A stretch of 20,545 nucleotides of DNA from Pelargonium nanum (Eukaryota > Streptophyta > Magnoliopsida > Geraniales > Geraniaceae). This document shows, in pieces, positions 1-13,656 of the stretch. Location: contig JAYMTF010001935.1 of NCBI GenBank assembly GCA_036897485.1, positions 1 through 20,545 on the forward strand. Direction: 5' to 3'. The translations under genes and the position numbers were made by a program. The notes under the pieces are model-generated. The model was not told the DNA's origin, made no database searches, and worked only from the letters and a program-made list of their open reading frames with translations. Every line of letters starts with the position of its first letter. The stretch's first letter is position 1.

Positions 1-243
1 AGAATAGTTAATTTCAAATTATTCATAATTTTAAAAATTGTTTTTTTTTATAAAAAAAAATGTTGACAGTATTTTACTAATCGAATTCATTATTGTTCAG
101 TCATGCCGAAAAAAAAAAATTGGTCCAATTAGAATAGTTAATTTCAAATTATTCATAATTTTAAAAATTGTTTTTTTTTATAAAAAAAAAATGTTGACAG
201 TATCTTACTAATCGAATTCATTATTGTTCAGTCATGCCGAAAA
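1..243. repeat. 130-bp tandem direct duplication
   Basis: The segment beginning AGAATAGTTAATTTC at position 1 is repeated from position 131. The copies match over about 112 bp and end in GTTCAGTCATGCCGAAAA. Only two differences are evident: one extra A in the poly-A run and one T-to-C change. The near identity in AT-rich non-coding DNA implies a recent duplication. Copy 1 may extend left of the window. No coding potential is seen. Confidence 0.93.
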
Positions 244-769
244 CTAAAAAAAATTTCGTCTATGTCCTAAATTTTGATTTACTTTTAACAACGTTTTTTT
301 TTCATTAATAAACTTTCACCAAATATATTAATAGACTCTGTTATCAGCTTTTGTGCGAGTAAATACACAAACTTTCAATTTTGTACGTTTAATCGACTAA
401 AAGTAATAATTATTTTTGTCAGTGGATGTTGACGTGACAATGCGCGGAAGTAAAAAAAATGTTGTAACATGTCAATCTAACGTAATAGATAGTTGACATT
501 GGCCAATAGCCTAGAAGTTACAACTTTTAAATAATGGTGAAAACTAATATCAATGTATTTTTCATATAAATCCAATTTGGTCACTAGACATTTTTACCCT
601 AAACTAGTCCTTGAGTTTTCAAATATATATCCAAAATTTTGACGTTAATTTTTTTTAGTCTGGTAGTCACATAAAATTTAAAATATATTAAATTATCATT
701 TTATTTTTGAAACGGTTAAATAATAATGTTTTTTCATTCATTAGTCATGACCCGAGAAATATAGTAATA
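244..769. other. AT-rich intergenic DNA, no gene seen
   Basis: This is AT-rich sequence with many short A and T runs and frequent stops in all frames. I see no recognisable gene, RNA or element ends. It lies beyond the 3' end of the SPT2-like gene, which is transcribed leftwards. Confidence 0.6.
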
Positions 770-1345
770 TCAACACGAATGCACATTGTAGCCCACAAAC
801 TCGAATCAATCAATGTTGAAAACATGGAAGGAAGAAGAAATTGAGATATAACATTTGGATAAAACTAGTACAATGTACCTAAAATATAGTAAGATCCACA
901 CGAATTCATATTTTGCATATAAACTTGGATCGATCAATTTAAAAAATGGCAAGATCAACGTGAATTCACATTTTTGGCCATACACTCGTATCGATCAATA
1001 CGAAAACGAGAAATTGAGATGGAACACTTAGCCATTGATCATCAATACATTGTGCCCCAAAAAAATAAGATACACGGACATTTTTGCCCATAAACTCAGC
1101 ATCGAAAACACGAAAAGATAATGAAACTATGATACAACACTAAGATAATACAATGTTAACTGAATGCAATTTTCAGCCATTGATCAATACAATGTACCAA
1201 AAGAACAGCAAGATCCACATGTATTCACATTTTTGCCATAAACTCGTATCGATGTTCAAAAAAGCACAAAAAGAAGAAATTATGATACAACAATAAGATC
1301 AATTTTCACCCATTGATCCACATGAATGCACATTTTTGTTAAACC
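770..1345. repeat. degenerate ~60-bp repeat family
   Basis: About six diverged copies share the order 'aagatccacacgaattcaca', then 'tttttgccataaactcg', then 'tatcgatcaat', then an A-rich tail. They start near 770, 890, 949, 1065, 1207 and 1313. A second motif, 'ccattgatcaatacaatgt', alternates with them near 1030 and 1177. Spacing is irregular, so this looks like an old tandem array with internal deletions. It holds no ORF of note. Confidence 0.7.
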
Positions 1346-1520
1346 CACACACAAAACAATTTGGCAACATAAAAATAATACATTAGAATTGGAAAATACT
1401 TTCTACAATTGAATAATAACAAGTCAACAAAATTGGTAGAGCACAAATGAGAGGAAACGTTGAATTAAACCTGAAAATGCAGCTAAATCAAACCACCAAA
1501 CTAAACTCGACTCTCTAAGT

Positions 1521-4500
1521 TCACCGCTGACCAAGCTTTCGCTTCTTTCTTAGAGCCCTCTGCCGCCGCTCCTCCTCTTCCTCTTGCTCTATCAAGCGAG
1601 CTTGCTCCTCATCCTCCTTTCTCGCAATTTTCGCACTGAAAACGCAAATTCACATCATCTCAGACATCGCACAGAATATAGAAGAAAATGGCAAGTCACA
1701 AAAACATGAATCTAAGAAATAGATATAAAAAAAATCATCTACTTTGTAGGAAATAAAACCATAGGTAAAAAGCATGTTAAAATAGATATCAAGAAATAGT
1801 CAACTTCATTGGGGTAAAATTCAAGAGATAAAGGCATATACTGAAACATCTCAACATGGATAGAAGTCAAATTCTCTTCAATCGTTATCATTTACGAATA
1901 GAGTGAACCATACTAACCTTCTCTTCTCCTCTTTCAAGATATCGTCAAAGTTTGCCTCCATGTCACTATCATCCTCATCACGACCAGCAAACTTATTTGG
2001 GTTATACCTGTAAAATTTCAGTATATGTTAAATACTTGCACAGTTGCACCCAATAAATTCGATAACAAAATGGACTAAATTAGGATCTAAAATATCATAT
2101 ATGAATAGACATTGTCCGCTTGTCGGCGAAATGATAACGTTTACAGAAAATATTGGGAAATAGATAGCTATAGTGATTGAGAGGATATAAGTAATGCCTA
2201 TAGAGCCCAATCTGTGTACAAACAGTTTGCCAATGTTGGGTCTATTATGAGTGAATGAAATTGCAGCAACCAATGACCTATATTAACTACAAGAGAGATG
2301 AATCGAGCACTGCATATAAATCATCTAGAAACACCCATTTACATTTTCTTAGACCACTGAACTCATTAAAAAGGATTCACTTTTTCTCTTTCAGGAAGAG
2401 AGTAGAAATTTATGTCTTACACTGATCATATTAGGTAAAAATGGATAGTTGAGGTTCTAAGCTTCTAATTACTTTGCAAAGGCTAATGTGTATTCAAATC
2501 AAAATAAGGAGTGTTACCTGAACATATTTCTGATCATAGCAATCGCATCTCCACCTTCGTCATCATCGTCGTCAAAGAAACGTTTTAAAGGCTTTTTCTT
2601 GGGGCGCTGATCTTGAATAGGACGTGATGGGTTTGGCTTCAGTGGCTTCTTTATCTGTTTAAGGGTCAGATTGATAATCATCAGAAAAGAACAGTAATGG
2701 TTGTGAGCAGTGTATGTATAATTGTATATATCTAGAGACGTAGAGGGACTTAAACCTGAGGCCTTGATGAAGCCACGGGCTGTTTTGGCATCACTTTGGT
2801 CCTATTAAGATCTTGTCTTTCCTTCCTCTGTTCCAGATGCTGCGGTTGCTTTCTCTGTTCCAGGTGTTGCGGTTGTTTTCTCTGTTCCGGGTGCTGCGGT
2901 TGCCTTCTCTGTTCCAGGTGCTGCGGTTGCCTTCTTTGTTCTAGTTGCTGCGGTTGCCTTCTCTGTTCCAGGTGCTGTGGTTGCCTTCTCTGCTCCTGGT
3001 GCTGTGGTTGCCTTCTCTGTTCCAGGTGCTGCGGCTGCTTTCTCTGTTCCAGGTGTTGTGGTGGCTTTCTCTGTTCAAGGTGCTGTTGCTGTTTTCTCTG
3101 TTCCTGGTGCTGCGGCTGTTTGGGAACTGATGACTGTAATTTCGAAGAGGGTTGTCTGTGCAAGGCAGGCAAAGAACTCTTCGAACCAGGTGCGGACGCC
3201 CTGTTTTCCAAGCCTGCAACAGGCATCTTCGAAGGCATAGCTTTTGGTCCCGAAGGCCTACCAGGACCAATCCCATTCCTGCTACCGAGCTGTTTTCTAG
3301 GATCCGAAGATGCTGAATTAGGTTTACTAGCAGAAGTTAACTTGCTGGACCCAACTTTAGGATGCACGTGACCATTCATTGGTTTCCTTTGTTCATAATC
3401 ACCATTCGAATGCCTTCTACCATCACCCGATGTTGGTCTACTCTTAGACGGTACTTGAGTAGATTGAGATTCTTCAATATCAGCAAAAGACCTGTATAAG
3501 TTTCCTCAATGAAAATAGTATGTCTCTAATCAATTGACCAAATATAGAAAGCAGTAACACACCAGATCTGGAAGTGGGCCAACTTCGAGCCGAAGATTCC
3601 TTTGCAGGAGCTGGAGGTTCTGCATTATCGGATAAAAGGAAGGAATAGTCCCTTGTATCTTTAAGTTTTTGAGCTTTCACTTTTAGCCGCATCTATGAGC
3701 ATACAAAAAAAAAAAGGTTACGACAAATATGAAACCTTTTTCACAGATTCTCCAGATCAAATTTCTCTTAATAATACCTCATTTGTGACTCTGGGCGCCG
3801 GTTTATGAACTCCAGCCTTTGGTCCTGCAGTAGCAGAAGTAGAGCTCTTTTTATTCTGCATTGGCAAATGATTTTATCAAGATAAATAAAATGGCATATA
3901 TCTCCAACAGATTAATGAGTATTCAAAATATTTTCAAACAGATGAGCTCAGCTCAAGATTTAGTTATCAAATGTCAGAGCACAATCCACGTGGATCACTA
4001 AAATATGATAGTTTTCATACATAACAGAGAAAAAAAAAGGTTCAACAAGTAACAGAAGTCATAATCTAATCCTGAACAGGTGTGTTAATTTTTTTACTAA
4101 AATATGAAGGAAAAGAGAGCAAAATATCATTTCATCATCTATGAAAGGAAAATTTGGTCTCAATACCCCTCTCATAAACGAAAGTTGTACAGTATGCTCC
4201 TAGGGCATCCAAGAAACTAAAGCTCCGGATCTCCCCAAGGGGTTGAAAGAAACATGATAAAAATATAAAATTTGAACTAAATATGAGATTCAGTATTAGA
4301 AACCTAAACTAGTCACAATTTAGAACAAAGATGAGCCAAAGAGTATATCAAACTCTCCAGACTATTTTTTTCATCATAACTCGAGTGTGACACCGTTCAT
4401 GCAGATCAAAGGGAAGTAAAAACGCCCAGAAACATAGACATAACAGTTAGAGATAGCATTCACATATACTGCATGAATGAAGTGTAACATATTATGACAG

Positions 4501-5495
4501 AACAAGGACATATTATACTTACAACATGTTGGGAATTTGGATGTTTAGCTGCTAAATGCTGGTTCTCTAGTAACGATTTGCTCTCTTGAATTACTCGTTG
4601 AGCAATAACTGGCTTAGCAGGACCAAAGAAGGATCCAAAACTGTAACAAAACATCATGAAACAATTATTTCAGAACAAAGTTAGAACTGCAAGCTCGTTG
4701 GGTTTGAAATTACCCCCGGCATGTACATAAGTACATAACTTCTGAAATTAACATATACAACACAACTGCGAATTTGAGTCGGCTTCTAAAGTAAAGTTGA
4801 AAGAAAAAAATACACAGTACCAACAATTAGTAGAATAAAATGTGATCCCCAAACAAACATACATCAACTCCCAAAGTAAGAAATGGGTCTACGATAGGAT
4901 CAAAGAGTGCATGTGAACGCCTAATTATTCCACGTGCAAAGTTAACATCTCAGGAAACAGTACTAACCCAATGTCAAAACCTGTAAGTAGTTTTATATTG
5001 AAGTTCACAACATGGCACTGATAATTGATATATAAAACAATGACATCAAAAGTCTAGTGCAGAGAAATTATCTCAAAAAGAAAAACCCAATTCACATATT
5101 GCATTTACAACTCACTTATCATTTGGAGGTTTAATCTTCGCTTCTTGCCGATTGCCAAGTGAAGAACCATTTTCCTTCTTCATCTGTTTTCTAATTGCTT
5201 CTTTCAAACGTGATCTTAACTCAAGGTATTCTAGTTCTTCTTTGGTAGGTTTAGGATCTTCTTCCTCTTCGTACTCTTCCTCCTCCTCCTCTTCATACTC
5301 TTGCTCTTCCCCCTCATCCTCATACTCATCATAATCTTCAAGCTCCTAAACATGAATATAATCAACACAAAATCAACACCGCAGTGTAATTTTAAAACAA
5401 AACAGCAAATCTTTACTTGTTAAACAGCCATACATAAGATAATGATGAATTTCAATGTTGAATCCAAAACGGCTTACATGTCTATATTCTCGCAT
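1521..5495 (-). CDS. SPT2-family chromatin protein (histone-chaperone-like), 554 aa, nine coding exons
   Basis: Coding exons in transcript order: 5478-5495, 5116-5345, 4523-4640, 3778-3855, 3563-3692, 2756-3504, 2518-2654, 1918-2007, 1521-1635. All junctions keep phase and total 1665 nt with a TGA stop. The start is MREYRH, then an acidic Glu/Asp/Tyr stretch (about residues 7-40). A basic helix follows, then the plant-conserved FGSFFGP motif (about 84-90). A long Pro/Ser/Lys/Gln-rich low-complexity region includes eleven 9-residue repeats (323-421). The C-terminal SPT2 domain (about 466-554) has GGDAIAMIRNMFRYNP, EANFDDILKEEKRSAKIAR and a charged tail ending RKKRKLGQR. Known SPT2 proteins are nuclear, bind H3-H4 and DNA through this C-terminal domain, and act in transcription-coupled nucleosome reassembly. 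That role is inferred here by homology. The Lys/Arg-rich C-terminus could serve as a nuclear localisation signal. Intron 3505-3562 is only 58 nt and uses a TTGAG acceptor, the only choice I found that keeps frame. Confidence is high in family, good in exon borders. Confidence 0.9.
2816..3112 (-). repeat. 27-nt coding minisatellite in SPT2 exon (11 copies, Q-H-L-E-Q-R-R-Q-P)
   Basis: Eleven consecutive 27-nt units encode variants of the nonapeptide QHLEQRRQP (residues 323-421). Variants include QHQEQRKQQ, QQLEQRRQP and QHPEQRKQP. The units differ mostly by single substitutions and none breaks the frame. The encoded stretch is strongly basic, Gln-rich and free of hydrophobic clusters, so it is predicted to be disordered or a single charged helix. 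Repeat number is likely to vary between alleles. Confidence 0.93.
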
Positions 5496-5497
5496 AG

Positions 5498-6678
5498 CTG
5501 AAAGTTTGGGTTGCTGATGAGCTTATGAAAATCTCATTAACAAATATCACACTCCTGAAATATTAAGATGAATCACATTATAGAAGCCAGATAGTAGTGG
5601 TAAAGTACATAAAATAAACAAATAATTGCAGTGGAACAATCTAACAAAATCCCCAATTCGATGTTTTTTCAATTGGAGCAACAAAACAGCAAAAAAAATT
5701 CAAATACAACCAACGACACCTCTCCAGAATCGCAATTCCATCCCAAAAACAATTCCAAAGACATCATCAACAAAATTGAATAGACACATACGAAATTTAA
5801 TGGAAAAAATCCCAAATCGATTATTTTTCAATTGGAGCAAGAAATACAACATTTTTTTTCCCGAAGAGATCTAACTAGAGCAAATATAGCAACTCCATTC
5901 CCGAAACAATTCCAAAGACATCAACAAAAACACAAAAAAAAAAAAAGTGAGTTTTTATGAATTCCTTCAGGGATAAAAATGAGTTGACCTGAATTGAATT
6001 TGAACTCTAAACAATCAGCAAAATCCCCAAATTGATTTTTTCCAATTGGAACAAAAAATAGTACCAAATAGATCTAACACGCCGCCCAGTAATCGCAATA
6101 TCCACCAAAACGATTTAAAAAAAAACAGACAAAAAATTGAATCGAACAAAATCCCCAAATCGATGTTTTTTCAATTGGAGCAACAAAAAACAACCATTTT
6201 TTCAAATAAATCTCATTATTCGTACCAATAATCGCAATATCCATCAAGACGAATCCAAAAACAAAAAAAAAACGACAAATTTAAATCAATACGGGTCAAA
6301 ATTGAGCTGAACAAAATCCCCAAATCGATATTTTTTTTCAATCCGATCAAAAAAAACAACAAATCAACCTCCAAATAATCGCAATTTCATCCACCAAAAC
6401 GGTTCCAAAAAATATTTTAAAAAAAAAAAGACGACGAATTTGAATCGATTAGGGTAAAAATTGAGCTTAATTGAATGGAATTGAGCAAAAAAAAAATTAC
6501 CTGATTGGAATGAAAACTGAGATCGGCTCGTCTCCGGATCGGGAATCGCTTGCGATGGATCGATTTGGGAACAGAAAATGGAGAGCAAATGAGATTGTGA
6601 GCAAAGCGATGAATAGAAAGTGCTAAGAGATGCGAAGGAGGAGGACGGGAACAATAAATTTTGTTTCCGAAAATGCAC
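5498..6678 (-). other. SPT2 5' leader: upstream exon (about 6501-6678) and 1,003-nt leader intron (5498-6500)
   Basis: A pyrimidine-rich stretch, read on the minus strand from about 6660 down to 6501, ends in ATCAG|GTAATTTTT, a good donor. The matching acceptor is ACTTTCAG|CTATGCG, two bases before the SPT2 start codon. This gives a leader intron of 5498-6500, a common arrangement for housekeeping plant genes. The transcription start is not determined and no clear TATA box is seen. If transcripts start upstream of 6678, an ATG there is in frame with the main start after splicing (see findings). Confidence 0.65.
5645..6447 (-). repeat. degenerate repeat array inside SPT2 leader intron
   Basis: Five copies of a ~45-bp block, 'caaaatccccaaatcgat' plus 'tttttcaattggagcaa' plus an A-rich tail, start near 5645, 5804, 6019, 6147 and 6312. 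A second motif, 'aatcgcaatatccatc', lies between them at about 5728, 6091, 6230 and 6377. The period is about 130-215 bp, consistent with old tandem duplication plus indels. On the sense (minus) strand both motifs carry CGATT. Confidence 0.8.
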
Positions 6679-7094
6679 TTGTGGTTACTGGATATTTACA
6701 TAGATGCCACGCACTTAATGAGGTGTTGGCTGACAGGAAATAAGTACAAAGTCAGTGGCAGTTCGGTGATTTCCGTATGCGAAAGTCCCAGAAACTTCTT
6801 TTCCTTTTAACGTTTAATTTTTAAATTTAATATCGAGTAAATACCAACTTTCTGTTTTTAGAAAATAAGTTACAAAATAATATTTTTATGATGAATTATT
6901 TTAAATAAAGCAATAATATATATCTCAAATGCTATGCAAAATAATGGGTCATTAAAAAAAAATTGTGACTTAACCGAATTATAATGCGTTAAGTACAATA
7001 TATCGTGTATAAAGGTGATAATCATGTATTAATTAGTTATGTGGGCTTTATAGTTAATCTTCACACATGCTCATTTAAGATTACGAAATTACGA

Positions 7095-7300
7095 TCACAC
7101 TTTGTGAAATATGACATTTCTTTTAGCACATAGTACAACTCAAGAGCACCAATGGAAGTTGTGGCTCTCCCGACCTTTTCAAACCCTACTAAAACGAATT
7201 AATTGTTCTCTCGAGGGTCGCACACGACTCTAACATGTAGCTTGAAGCCATTCACATCATATTTGGAAGAGAATGTGCCACTAGTTTTATGAGCAACTCT
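7095..7300 (-). pseudogene. possible decayed transposon-coding remnant
   Basis: Read on the minus strand, one frame gives KTSGTFSSKYDVNGFKLHVR, then stops and shifted segments including a GALELYYVLKE stretch. The 'VNGF.(F/L)H' followed further on by 'YY.VL' resembles the layout of the DUF4216 domain found in plant CACTA (En/Spm) transposon proteins. The similarity is weak and from memory of the family pattern. The reading frame is broken by stops, so any gene here is dead. Confidence 0.25.
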
Positions 7301-7855
7301 CTTTTTTAGCCTTTTTTATTCAAACCTCTATTTCTTTGAAATTAACATTATATATCTTGTTGTGAACAACATTGATAGGCAGCTTCAAATATGACTTGTC
7401 AACCCCACATTCACACATGAATAACTCGATGCACACTTCGATCCTACTAATCATATAATTGTTTGAGACAACTTAAGATATATTAAAAGAACTTTTCACC
7501 TTGAAGCTCCTTAACATTGGAGTAGCATGCACGTTAAGTTAAAATTTAAGGTGTGTGCACTATAACTTACCCCAATCATATTGTAAATTTCTATTCCAAG
7601 TGGACTCGAGTCAGTACAACAACAAAAAGTGAACGAAATGACAATGAAGTGGTAAACTATTAGTTTCGTATAGTACAGTATATATATTAACCGTTGTTCA
7701 AGATGTCACATTGTGAATTATAATAGACTATTAATATTGGTGTTATCATGTCTGTTGTTCATGGGTATTCTCAAATTACTCATTGTGAACAAGGTGCAGG
7801 GTATGAGTCAAACGGTTGCTTGTTAAGCATGTTAAGTCAATGAACTTAAACGAGC

Positions 7856-7861
7856 CACGTG
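7856..7861. promoter_or_regulatory. G-box CACGTG in GCCACGTGTT context
   Basis: A palindromic CACGTG lies within GCCACGTGTT, close to the preferred plant G-box flanks for bZIP/HY5 and bHLH/PIF factors. It is 558 bp upstream of the HEMC start codon. Tetrapyrrole genes are known to be light-controlled through such sites. Occupancy here is inferred. Confidence 0.45.
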
Positions 7862-8137
7862 TTTATTTTAAAATGCGTGCGCCCGTGTAAATTTGCTCGA
7901 ACTTACATTAAAGTTGATTTTTTTTTTACATAACTTGAAACTGCAAAAATGGGGATTGAATTTTTGGATGTCTACGTGTTTGAGTCAAACTTACCAACTA
8001 TGTGATTATTATTACTATTATTGACATGCCGCGGACTAGGCAAAAACACACACACGTTTTCATCTAACAACGTCTGTTTGATGCTCTCGACGCTTAGTAA
8101 AAATAATTATGACTGATAAAAGTTACAAAATCCAAAA

Positions 8138-8143
8138 CACGTG
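8138..8143. promoter_or_regulatory. G-box-like CACGTG upstream of HEMC
   Basis: A second CACGTG, in AACACGTGAA, lies 276 bp before the HEMC ATG. Together with the site at 7856 and the TCP-type palindrome at 8261 it forms a plausible light- and growth-responsive promoter. Function is inferred from motif and position only. Confidence 0.5.
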
Positions 8144-8260
8144 AATTTTTGGTTCGTCCTATATTACACCCGCGACCCAAATTGTCAATTCTAATTATAT
8201 TATTAGTAATTTTTAAATAGTTACTATGTAAATTCTAAAAATGAAGATAAAAACGCACAA

Positions 8261-8275
8261 CAGTGGGTCCCACTG
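8261..8275. promoter_or_regulatory. TCP-factor palindrome GTGGGTCCCAC
   Basis: CAGTGGGTCCCACTG is a 15-nt palindrome around a central T. It contains an exact match to the class I TCP consensus GTGGGNCCCAC at 8263-8273, about 145 bp upstream of the HEMC start codon. A pyrimidine-rich CTTCTTCTTC tract follows at about 8341-8361, typical of plant core promoter or 5' UTR sequence. TCP factors link growth and plastid gene expression, so regulation of HEMC is plausible but unproved. Confidence 0.6.
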
Positions 8276-8418
8276 CGCTGACAAAACCCAATCCAAACCC
8301 ATCTTTGAAAATCTTCAAAGCCAAAACTATATCTCATATCCTCTTCTTCTTCTTCTTCTCCGATCGATCGAAGACGACGAGCTCTTAAGAATCTGAGATC
8401 TGCAGTTCGCAATCTGCA

Positions 8419-12513
<4,095 letters not shown>

Positions 12514-13492
12514 GCAACTTGATGATATAGAGTTAGGGGAATGAGGAATTCATGGTGTTATCATCATGTTTTAGGGATTGTACCAATTAGTTCATGCATT
12601 GTTTTGATCTCTTGTTTTGTTTGTTGTAATTTAGTATATAATTGTTTTGATTAGTTGTAAACTAGAAGAGATTGCTCTGATCAATCACATGAGGATTAGA
12701 TTACTGCATTATATTAATATAATTGAAATTTTAGAACCTCTCTCTCTCTCTTCATATATATCTATCGTTGTGTCTCCAGATATGGACAGGTCTATGTTAA
12801 GCGCCTTTATGATTTATTGTGTATTGGTTTGTAACGTTTCTGGGCTGCTTTATCCGATAGTTAACATCCAGCTTCTGTTCCCGCTTCCGAATATGTAACG
12901 ATTGAGCCAAGAATTTAGTGGTTCCATACGGAATTACACAAGAGAGCCCCGCTTCTACTTCTAACTGTTCTAGATGAAAACAGCAGGTACACATCTTTTT
13001 TGCTTTCATGAAATTATTGTCCATATTCTTTTAATTGCATGTGTGCTCAATTAGGGGATGTTATTCTTTTACATTGAGTATCTGTAGAACTTCATTATTA
13101 GAAGACCTACATAACCGATATACCCTCCATGCAGGGGAAACCAATAAGCAAGCCCCCCGACAGCGACAAAGCTACGTTAGCCAACATAGAATTATATAGC
13201 ATTTATTTTGATCAATGGTGATGAGATTGTATAGTATAAGGATCAGTTGGAGGGTCAAACATGATATGCTGGTTTAGTTGGAGGATTGTTTATAACGTTA
13301 ACCCATAGTATTTTAACTCAATCAAAATAAGAAATTCCTTTCTTGACTTATCTTACTCATCTATATAGTTAACAGACAACTAAAACAAATATATTTATTT
13401 GTCCTAGCAGATATGCAACAAGAATGAGATATTCATAACCATAATTCAATTATGAGCAAGGAGAATATCATTCCTATTCTGATTTTATATTT
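12514..13492. other. HEMC 3' UTR and intergenic DNA
   Basis: AT-rich sequence follows the HEMC stop codon. It includes TTGTAATTTAG-type T-rich stretches suited to plant 3'-end formation (about 12620-12660) and a short CT microsatellite near 12738. I see no canonical AATAAA close to the stop and no supported gene. Confidence 0.5.
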
Positions 13493-13656
13493 CTATTTTT
13501 GAACAAAAATTCTAACCCAAACGTTGTTCTTATTGGACAGGAAGTGCTTAATCAGCCTCACAGAATGCTTGGGAGCAAGTGTTGGGACTTGGCAAGCAGC
13601 GCCTCGGGTGGTAACGAACATAAGGCCATCAAAAGCACAATCGTCCATCTGCCAAC
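13493..13656 (-). pseudogene. relic of an SCPL last exon (catalytic His lost, frameshifted)
   Basis: Read on the minus strand from 13656, after a retained CTATAG acceptor, the sequence gives VGRWTIV. A two-nucleotide excess then shifts frame into [20 protein letters not shown], followed by [19 protein letters not shown] and a stop at 13493-13495. It matches the last exon of the intact neighbour gene ([44 protein letters not shown]) position by position. The neighbour's active-site GAGH is GAAC here: Gly to Ala and catalytic His to Cys (codon at 13592-13594). No other carboxypeptidase exons are seen nearby. It is therefore a solitary remnant of a tandem duplication lying 3' of the intact gene. 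The neighbour relationship and defects are directly seen; the duplication history is inferred. Confidence 0.85.

Larger units (their letters stand above)
6680..8260. other. divergent intergenic region between SPT2 and HEMC
   Basis: About 1.6 kb of AT-rich DNA separates the two divergently transcribed genes. It holds no intact ORF. It does contain two CACGTG cores (7856, 8138), a possible decayed transposon-coding segment (about 7095-7300) and scattered short repeats. The HEMC-proximal 300 bp is the likely core promoter side of HEMC, and 6680-6850 is the SPT2 side. Confidence 0.6.

Noticed and set aside
2028-2273. 81-residue minus-strand ORF in an SPT2 intron
   Set aside because: It lies wholly within intron 2008-2517, and the two flanking exons join in phase to give the conserved NMFRYNPNKF reading.
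2796-3371. 191-residue Cys/Leu-rich plus-strand ORF opposite the SPT2 repeat exon
   Set aside because: It is the antisense of the 27-nt SPT2 minisatellite. The repeat lacks stops in several frames, and the sense strand has family motifs and consistent splicing.
5152-5334. plus-strand Ser/Tyr-rich ORF
   Set aside because: Antisense of the acidic Glu-rich SPT2 exon 5116-5345.
12797-13024. 75-residue minus-strand ORF downstream of HEMC
   Set aside because: It has no recognisable domain or splice context and has AT-rich intergenic composition; it is probably a chance ORF.
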